64,000 nucleotides of DNA from Planctomycetota bacterium (GTDB lineage Bacteria > Planctomycetota > Planctomycetia > Gemmatales > Gemmataceae), in the NCBI GenBank assembly GCA_016191165.1, contig JACPPF010000063.1, forward strand, positions 27,922-91,921, in the 5' to 3' direction. The notes below the pieces were generated by a model. It made no database searches. It was not told the origin of the DNA and worked only from the letters and a program-made list of their open reading frames with translations. This document shows positions 58,982 to 64,000 of the stretch, piece by piece. Numbering within the stretch: position 1 is the stretch's first letter; each line of letters opens with the position of its first letter. The translations under genes were made by a program, and so were the position numbers.

Positions 58982-59692
58982 TCAACCCGTCGGGATCTCA
59001 TCCCAGGTGCGGCCCTGCAACTCGCGGCCAGTCCGTTTCTTGTTGACGCCTCCCCATTGCTTGAAAAAGAATGGCACGCCCGCCTCAAGACATTGATCGC
59101 GGATCTCAAGGACCCATTCCTCACGCATCGGTCGCGCCCCCGGCCCCGATTCGCCGCCGACGATTGCCCAGTGTATGTTGCGCAGGTCCAGATTTGGAAT
59201 CGGCCCCAGAAGCGGCTCGATCGAAAGGAAACGTACCCTTGCGCCGGTGTCGCGCAAAGCGTCGATGCGATGCACGTATTCCGCCGACTCGACGCTCACG
59301 CCCTGCCAAACATTCGCGGGCCAATCAATGCTCGGCGCCACTTCGGCCAGGCGTTCCGCCCGCTTGGTGAGAATCTGGAACCGATGCCACGACGCCCGCC
59401 GCATGGTTGTAAAAACCTGGTGAATGAATTCGACCGGAACATCCCGGTGAAACAAATCGCTCATCGAGTTGACGAAGATGCGCTGCGGTTTCTTCCACTT
59501 CAGCGGCAACTCCAGCGCGTGCTCGTGGATCGTGAGATCAAAGCCATTGCGATAGTTCGGCTGCCCCATGAGGCGAAGTCGCAGCGACATGCGCTCCGCA
59601 TAGCAGTTGGCGCAGCCGGGTGAGACCTTGTCGCACCCAGTCAGCGGATTCCAGGTCGCTTCGGTCCATTCAATGGCTGATTTTTGGCCCAT
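58982..59692 (-). CDS. DUF5131/phage Gp37-Gp68 family three-Cys-motif protein
   Basis: 236 residues. [29 protein letters not shown] contains Cys20, Cys27 and Cys30, the three-cysteine motif of the phage Gp37/Gp68 (DUF5131) family, thought to be a radical-SAM-like or Fe-S protein. The remainder ([58 protein letters not shown]) is fully conserved. Many copies are next to tcmP (three-Cys-motif partner), but no tcmP is seen here. The family is common in phages and mobile islands, so this gene may have been acquired. Biochemical role unknown. Confidence 0.9.
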   Translation of the reverse strand: MGQKSAIEWTEATWNPLTGCDKVSPGCANCYAERMSLRLRLMGQPNYRNGFDLTIHEHALELPLKWKKPQRIFVNSMSDLFHRDVPVEFIHQVFTTMRRASWHRFQILTKRAERLAEVAPSIDWPANVWQGVSVESAEYVHRIDALRDTGARVRFLSIEPLLGPIPNLDLRNIHWAIVGGESGPGARPMREEWVLEIRDQCLEAGVPFFFKQWGGVNKKRTGRELQGRTWDEIPTG

Positions 59693-60214
59693 GCGGATGT
59701 TTTATACGCCACACGGCCCGATTTGATACTTTTGTTCGAGGACCTCTCACAGGGTGCGTGGCTTCTTTGATTGGATGCCTGGCAAAGGTGGGTTGTATTG
59801 CTACTCTGTCACGGCTTAGTTCGCCCCATTTCGTCAATTTCTGAAGAATTTTCAAGACTCCGCTAAAGTCATGTCCGGTTTTGGCCGCGAATTTCGATTC
59901 TTGTAGTAGTCGCTTTTCTGCGCACCCTTTTCGCGCCAACCTCAAACCCGTCCAGGATGTGAACATGCATGTGCCCCCATCGCTCGACAACAAAGGAAGG
60001 AAGGAATGGACAACTACGAGAGGGGCTGGGGGTGAGGGCGTGATACCGCGATGCGAACCATCCTGACGCCGCGTGAAAGACAGTCCCCGGACGCCAAAGG
60101 GCTTGAAACAAACAAAGCCTACATCGTTAGTCGATGCCGGGAGCGTGCGTTTTGTTCTTATTCAAGTCGGAGAGGCCATAAGGCGGTTCGGCGGCTGGCG
60201 CCTCACGACCGGCT
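59693..60214. other. 522-bp gap with no convincing gene
   Basis: No frame here has protein-like features. It contains the 18-nt repeat GAGGGGCTGGGGGTGAGG (60021-60038) shared with bshB1. Otherwise nothing is recognised. Confidence 0.5.
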
Positions 60215-60574
60215 CTATTCAGTCGGGTATTGATAAAAGAGGGCAAGCTCCGCCGGAGTTTGCTCCTCTTCGTTGATCGCCACCAAGTGCTGCATGACTT
60301 CGTCCGGCACCTCCCAGTCTGACGAAATTCCAATTCTTACTCGCTCGACAGAAGGCGGCCCAAATTCATTGGCGAAATCAGAGCTCTTGACGTACTGACA
60401 ATAATTCCGGAATTTCCTTTCCAAGACATCGATCGTTTGCGGAGACGAATCGAGTTGGCGCGCAGTGACGATGAGCAGGTCAACACCGCCATTCTTGCGT
60501 TTAGTAATGATGTCGAGATTGTCCCAAGCGCCTACTGGTGATTCCCAGGTCTTTTTCTTGAACCAGCCAAACAT
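60215..60574 (-). CDS. Small hypothetical protein
   Basis: 119 residues starting MFGWFKKKTWESPVGAWDNLD, with GGAG upstream of the ATG. The middle (NLDIITKRKNGGVDLLIVTARQLDSSPQTIDVLERKFRNYCQYVKSSDF) resembles small alpha/beta proteins such as DUF6572, in which a D-x-I strand is followed by a helix ending in YxxY. The C-terminus (VMQHLVAINEEEQTPAELALFY) is helical and acidic. No function can be given. The gene is isolated in a repeat-rich region, and its AT content is higher than the neighbours, which may mean acquisition. Confidence 0.65.
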   Translation of the reverse strand: MFGWFKKKTWESPVGAWDNLDIITKRKNGGVDLLIVTARQLDSSPQTIDVLERKFRNYCQYVKSSDFANEFGPPSVERVRIGISSDWEVPDEVMQHLVAINEEEQTPAELALFYQYPTE

Positions 60575-60655
60575 TGATCAACTCCAGTTTTTTCGTGGCT
60601 ATCCGCGGGGTTGAATCGCAGCGAACTGACAAGGACTAAGCCGCCAACATTAAGG

Positions 60656-60731
60656 ATTTTATCCTGCGTGCTCCGCGTGCAAAGACTCACTTACGTGCTT
60701 CGGCTTCATGGCGGAGCACGCAGGATAAAAT
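60656..60731. repeat. Perfect 21-bp inverted repeat
   Basis: ATTTTATCCTGCGTGCTCCG.. (60656-60676) and its exact complement (60711-60731) flank a 34-nt loop. It is a different family from those elsewhere in the window. Confidence 0.8.
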
Positions 60732-61039
60732 TTAGTTGTACTGAACCGCGGATGCCACAGCCAGCGGCTATGGAGCACGAATGCCCCGACGGGTCTAACC
60801 TAACCGGCGATCCTCACGTCTGTCAACGATTTTTCCGGCACACCCGCGGATTTTCCGGCGCACCCGCAGATTCGTGCGGGGCTCGGCGGCGGGCGGCAGG
60901 CCCGATTCAACGGTAAAACCCGACTCGGCGCGCACCCCGGACGCGGGGCGGCGTTGGGCTTTGAAAACGGCCGACGAACATGAGCTTCTTCGCGCGTAAA
61001 AGAATGTGGCAGGTGAAGCCAGCGTAAGCATCCGAAGGC

Positions 61040-61076
61040 AAAAAGAAAAACCTCGGCGTCCGTTTCAACGCCGAGG
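61040..61076 (-). terminator. Orphan Rho-independent terminator on the minus strand
   Basis: CCTCGGCGT (61051-61059) pairs with ACGCCGAGG (61068-61076); in minus direction TTTTTCTTTTT follows. No protein gene ends before it, so it suggests a noncoding transcript or relic. Confidence 0.6.
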
Positions 61077-61112
61077 TCGCGATTTGCTCAAAAGGGAAGT
61101 GACCACCGCGGT
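61040..61112 (-). ncRNA. Candidate small RNA of about 70 nt
   Basis: On the minus strand TATAAC (61122-61117) with a poor TTGTGC (61147-61142) 19 nt further upstream could start a transcript near 61110, which would end at the 61040-61076 terminator. The body has an ACCGCGGT palindrome. It matches no RNA family that I recognise. The promoter spacing is not ideal. Confidence 0.2.
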
Positions 61113-61150
61113 GCGGGTTATACTGCACGCGCCCGAGATTGGCACAAGTA

Positions 61151-61221
61151 TTACGAGCCGCGACCGTGCGGGAGCGGAAGCGAGGAAAAGCCCAACGCTC
61201 CCTCACGGTCGCGGCTCGTCA
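61151..61221. repeat. Palindrome with ACGAGCCGCGACCGTG arms
   Basis: TTACGAGCCGCGACCGTGCG.. (from 61151) pairs with ..CACGGTCGCGGCTCGTCAA (to 61221) with few mismatches. Confidence 0.75.
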
Positions 61222-61286
61222 ACAAGGATGTGTCTTTTCGTGGCACGTGCAGTATTGTTCAACAATGTAGTCTCGAGCCTGTCAAC

Positions 61287-61330
61287 TTGGCAGGTTTACG
61301 GAGGATGTTCCGCGCGGAACATCCTGCCAA
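61287..61330. other. Perfect palindrome GGATGTTCCGCG/CGCGGAACATCC, parS-like
   Basis: A 22-bp perfect palindrome (61303-61324) is nested in TTGGCAGG/CCTGCCAA (61287-61330). The core TGTTCCGCGCGGAACA differs from the parS variant TGTTCCACGTGGAACA at two positions. Whether ParB binds is unknown; no parA/parB is in the window. Confidence 0.4.
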
Positions 61331-61345
61331 TATGGCAGCTCTGGC

Positions 61346-61502
61346 GGCTTTGCACAAAAACCAGAATCTGGCAGCCCAGTCAAACGAACTCACGCCAAGG
61401 CGCAAGGCAAACAATGTAAGGGTGTAATGATCCGATTGCGATTCCGCTTCGCGCCTTTGCGTCTTGGCGGGAGTTCGTTTTGACTTGCTTTTGTGCAAAG
61501 CC
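61346..61502. mobile_element. MITE-like element with GGCTTTGCACAAA terminal repeats (copy 2)
   Basis: 157 bp bounded by GGCTTTGCACAAA (61346-61358) and TTTGTGCAAAGCC (61490-61502), identical ends to copy 1. Subterminal GTCAAA/TTTGAC are also shared. The centre is a different palindrome (GAACTCACGCCAAGGCGCAA with its inverted partner near 61451-61480). Confidence 0.72.
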
Positions 61503-61605
61503 ATCCAGGGCCGAGCTTTTTGTTATTGCAGGAATCGCCCGCGTTGGTATAGTCCCGCCCTCTTGCAGATGATTCGTCATGGTCCGAAAAAAGGGGAAGG
61601 AACCC

Positions 61606-61896
61606 ATGACCGCGAAATGGGGAAGTTGCATCGTCCTGATGTTTTTCCTGGCAATGCTTGCCGTCGGCTGTCGCACCACGCAGCCCGACGTGAAGCCGCC
61701 CAAGGAGCGCGAACGGCTCGTATCGCCGCCGCCCGGGACGCTGGAGCAACCTGGCTATCCAAAGGCTGCGTTTGACGCGCCGGCAAACCCGCTGGCGAAT
61801 TTCAACGACATGAAAAACCTCGGCCCCGGCGGGCGCGGCGGCATGATGCCCTCCAGCGGCATGAGCGGGGTTGGCGGCGCGGGACGACCCTATTGA
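61606..61896 (+). CDS. Small lipoprotein
   Basis: 96 residues from ATG 61606, with AGGGGAAGG upstream; a start at 61579 would give nine extra residues. A hydrophobic N-terminus ends in the lipobox LAVGC (Cys22). The mature part is proline- and glycine-rich (PPKERERLVSPPPGTLEQPGYP; GPGGRGGMMPSSG) with no domain. Probably anchored to a membrane with a flexible tail; function unknown. Its end overlaps the converging membrane-protein gene by seven bases. Confidence 0.75.
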   Translation: MTAKWGSCIVLMFFLAMLAVGCRTTQPDVKPPKERERLVSPPPGTLEQPGYPKAAFDAPANPLANFNDMKNLGPGGRGGMMPSSGMSGVGGAGRPY

Positions 61897-62675
61897 TCAC
61901 CCGGCTCCAGAAACCGCTGCAAGATCGCTCGCAGCGTGGCCGTCCCTTCGTCCTTCTCCGTGTTGCCGACCAGGCCACGCCAGTGTAACGACACAGGAAG
62001 CCCGGCATTTTCCGTGGCCCGGTTGAACTGTTCGCGCACGCGCTGGCCCCAAACCAAACCCCACGAATCTCGAAACCGCCGCCAAACCAGGTCGCCATCC
62101 GACCCTTTCGTTCTCGCCCGAAACGCCAAACCCAACCAGGGCGCCGCGATCAAAAGACCGTCGAAAAAAAACCGAACCGGCGGCGATAGCATCTCGGGCA
62201 GAAAGAGATTTACCATGCCAGCGCCACACGCCATGAGCACCGCGAAGGCGGCCGGTCCCATTCGCGTGGGCAGGTAGTTGACGATGCCGACGGCCAGCGT
62301 GCCCGCAAGGAAGACGATGCGAACCACATCCACCGGGTGCGTCCCCAGAAAAGCGGTTTCGAGCAGCGGCAGCACCATCACCGCGAAAAGGCCGAGGACG
62401 ACCAAATTCCACGCCAGGGCATGAGGCCGACGCGCGCCGAGCACGGCCACCCCTGCGCATCCCGTCAGGCACAGGGCGACATACCGAAACGGGTTGAGCA
62501 CGACGCCGTCAAGATCGCCCACCGCGAAGGCGACGCCCCAGGCGATCCACGCCGCCAGAGCCCAGATCAACGCATGGACCAGGCTGGTGCGCAGGTTCGC
62601 TCGCAGCGCGATCAGCAGGATCGGCGTCCCGGCGGCGAGCAAAGTCAAATGGACCATCGACATGGCAATTGGCAA
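61890..62675 (-). CDS. Multi-pass membrane protein of unknown function
   Basis: 261 residues. About six hydrophobic helices: 8-25, 32-52, 60-80, 86-106, 115-130 and 140-160. The rest is a soluble C-terminal tail (about 175-261) with FRARTKGSDGDLVWRRFRDSWGLVWGQRVREQFNRATENAGLPVSLHWRGL, which is conserved-looking. No transport motif is seen. It converges with the lipoprotein gene, overlapping by seven bases. The start MPIAMSMVHL at 62675 has a later alternative ATG at about 62660. Confidence 0.75.
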   Translation of the reverse strand: MPIAMSMVHLTLLAAGTPILLIALRANLRTSLVHALIWALAAWIAWGVAFAVGDLDGVVLNPFRYVALCLTGCAGVAVLGARRPHALAWNLVVLGLFAVMVLPLLETAFLGTHPVDVVRIVFLAGTLAVGIVNYLPTRMGPAAFAVLMACGAGMVNLFLPEMLSPPVRFFFDGLLIAAPWLGLAFRARTKGSDGDLVWRRFRDSWGLVWGQRVREQFNRATENAGLPVSLHWRGLVGNTEKDEGTATLRAILQRFLEPGDQ

Positions 62676-62953
62676 TTCGCTTTACCCCGTCGGGGGACGT
62701 CCGCGACGAACCTCCCTTGAAATCCAGGCCCGCATATCTTTCCCATTGTGACCGGAAGCCAGGCAAAATCTACGCACCGTGCCGGTCGCACTCACGCGGC
62801 GAAGCCGTTTTGATGCCGAATCGCTGGCACGCGGAGTGGTCGGCTGGACGATCTACTGACTGCGGCGCAAATCGCGCAACGCGAGCAAGTGCGGCACCTG
62901 CTTGCGCTGCGTGGTCAGGTCGGAACAACGCTACGGCGAACGGGGCCCCACTC

Positions 62954-63544
62954 ATGAAACCATCTTACCTATTCTTGATCCTTGGGGTCGTCGCCGCCAT
63001 GGCGACACCCGGGCAGGCGCAGTGGTTTTTTTCGAAGAAGGCGAAAGTCAAGGCGTCGCAGCGCGTGCCCGAGTTGATCCTGGTAATCAAGACCGAGCCG
63101 AACGATCGCAAACGAGCGCAGGCGGCGGAAGAGCTTCGCGAATTCGATACGAGGACATTCACCGAAATTGTGCCCGTGCTGGCCGACGTGTTGTTACATG
63201 ACAAGAAGGCGAATGTGCGCGCCGAAGCGCTGACGAGCTTGGCGCGAATCCGCCCCGTGACCGCCCTCGCCGGCCAGACGCTGGAAAAGGCGAGCGGCAG
63301 CGACGAGTCATGGCGCATCCGCCTGCAAGCGCGGGCGGCGTTGACACGCTACTACCTGGCTGGGTATTCCGCGAAGAAGACCAGTCCGCCGCCGGCGGCG
63401 AAGAAGACAGCCACGACCACCAGCGAGCCGCCGCTCCCGGCGCCCCGTTTCGGAGCCCCGCGCGTGGAGGATTCTCCACCGCCAATTGTGGCGCCGGTGC
63501 CGAAGGAAGCGCCGGGTACGCGCGGGCCGTCTTTGTTTCCGTAA
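62954..63544 (+). CDS. Exported HEAT-repeat-like protein with proline-rich tail
   Basis: 196 residues from ATG 62954; a frame to 62669 exists but its extra residues are not protein-like. A signal peptide is at about 1-23 (MKPSYLFLILGVVAAMATPGQAQ). Residues about 30-125 hold paired helices of HEAT/PBS-lyase-repeat type (RKRAQAAEELREFDTRTFTEIVPVLADVLLHDKKANVRAEALTSLARIRP; RIRLQARAALTRY). The C-terminal 70 residues are Pro/Ala/Lys-rich and disordered, ending RGPSLFP. A periplasmic scaffold is likely; partner unknown. Confidence 0.82.
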   Translation: MKPSYLFLILGVVAAMATPGQAQWFFSKKAKVKASQRVPELILVIKTEPNDRKRAQAAEELREFDTRTFTEIVPVLADVLLHDKKANVRAEALTSLARIRPVTALAGQTLEKASGSDESWRIRLQARAALTRYYLAGYSAKKTSPPPAAKKTATTTSEPPLPAPRFGAPRVEDSPPPIVAPVPKEAPGTRGPSLFP

Positions 63545-64000
63545 TGCCTGACGCTCAGCCCGCCAGCGCAAGCCGGGGGTGAGGCGACGTCATGCCCCCT
63601 TCGCTTTACGCCAAAGGCCCGCAGGTTCGCTGGACCTGTGCGTTGGACTTTACTCCCGTCCGACCGCCGTGCTATATTTCGGCTGTCCCTGGTTGCCTAC
63701 GGATCCCTGCGCAAATAGCGCAGCCAATCGGAGCGCGTAGGCGCGTCAAAGCCATTACCTGGTCCACCATCATCCGTTCAAGACGGATTTACCAAATACG
63801 GATCACGAAATCACGAAACACCTCTGAGTTCGAGTTTCGCAGATTTCACGAGGGGAGTCTAGGTAAATATTGGTATCGGCTTCCCAGCCGTTTTTTGGCA
63901 TCTTGGGTCACTACTGTCCGGTTATATGTCGAATAGTGTCAACTGTTTATGACTGGGCGTTTTTTCCTTCTGTTCGCCGAGTGCGTTTAGCATGGTAAAA
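63545..64000. other. 456-bp end of window without a convincing gene
   Basis: Short frames here have no protein-like features. The last 15 bases (GTGCGTTTAGCATGG) may begin another GTTTAGC-family repeat. Nothing else is recognised. Confidence 0.5.

Larger units (their letters stand above)
60575..61605. other. 1-kb repeat island without a convincing protein gene
   Basis: Holds, in order: a 21-bp perfect inverted repeat (60656-60731), a minus-strand terminator-like hairpin (61040-61076), a long palindrome (61151-61221), a parS-like palindrome (61287-61330) and a MITE-like element (61346-61502). No open frame of protein-like composition was found. Confidence 0.6.

Noticed and set aside
63815..63850. 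tRNA T-arm-like GAGTTCGAGTTTC
   Set aside because: No paired T-stem, no anticodon arm and no acceptor stem could be found around it.
63592..63936. 114-codon frame near the window end
   Set aside because: No protein-like composition, Arg/Ile-rich with no start context; probably noncoding.

Overview
The window is a high-GC chromosomal segment that most resembles a planctomycete, probably of the Gemmatales/Gemmataceae type. This is inferred from gene content only: a DUF1501 Tat protein, a pre-peptidase C-terminal (PPC) domain exoprotein, a YncE-like/cytochrome-peroxidase fusion, a PQQ-like propeller, an MJ0042-type zinc-ribbon membrane protein, a GYF_2 membrane protein, DUF6677, an FHA-GAF-HD-GYP protein, a DUF4175-like giant protein, a stray formylmethanofuran:H4MPT formyltransferase, and small palindromic repeats in most intergenic gaps. 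kdsB implies Kdo synthesis and hence an LPS-type outer membrane. No rRNA, tRNA, CRISPR array, prophage or intact insertion sequence was seen.

Layout. 1-12.5 kb: scattered housekeeping and surface genes (methyltransferase fragment, DUF1501, GT87-like enzyme, YceH/DUF480, rluB, pyrK, DAHP synthase, PQQ propeller, YkgJ-type protein, glycosyltransferase, SelA-like PLP enzyme). 12.5-13.5 kb: repeat-rich gap with a possible small transcript. 13.5-18.4 kb: rsmE, then a tightly overlapping cluster (15187-17956) of DUF6677, a small membrane protein, a degenerate sigma-54-activator-like PAS/AAA protein, a receiver-like protein and a 2x[4Fe-4S] ferredoxin. 18.4-27 kb: rarD, 5-formyl-THF cyclo-ligase, Ftr, HD-GYP protein, PPC exoprotein, STAS protein, queC, zinc-ribbon protein. 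27-34.8 kb: molybdopterin oxidoreductase, prenyltransferase-repeat protein, 1142-aa DUF4175-like protein, alpha/beta hydrolase. 35-38.9 kb: membrane-bound sigma-54 activator and rfbD. 39-47.8 kb: a minus-strand respiratory operon (Rieske, cytochrome b in two pieces, a 1499-aa octahaem cytochrome c, a cupredoxin-like lipoprotein). 48-59.7 kb: mtnA, hisN-like phosphatase, YncE/cytochrome fusion, pyrG, kdsB, DUF4058, bshB1-like deacetylase, xerC, thioredoxin/TPR protein, DUF5131. 60-64 kb: small hypothetical genes and a second repeat island.

The most striking feature is the repeats. At least six palindromic families recur. One 57-bp palindrome lies in frame inside the DAHP synthase gene (19 extra residues at the interdomain linker) and also sits, at the same length, directly after xerC. 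A different family lies in frame inside rsmE, and a third probably inside bshB1. In six genes the stop codon lies inside or at the edge of a repeat. Two longer elements (13231-13362 and 61346-61502) share perfect 13-bp terminal inverted repeats and look like MITEs. A four-helix-bundle (23S-IVP-like) gene flanked by inverted G-rich repeats sits inside the bc-complex operon, with one repeat supplying the Rieske stop codon.

How genes work together: the Rieske, cytochrome b and multihaem genes should form a quinol-oxidising complex. Cytochrome b keeps the H-x13-H and H-x14-H haem ligands plus a Cys equivalent to the haem c(n) Cys of b6f. The 15187-17956 cluster looks like a redox-linked membrane signalling module whose AAA protein has lost the GAFTGA loop and Walker B aspartate. 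pyrG beside kdsB would couple CTP supply to CMP-Kdo synthesis. All functions are predicted from reading the sequence; no database search was run.
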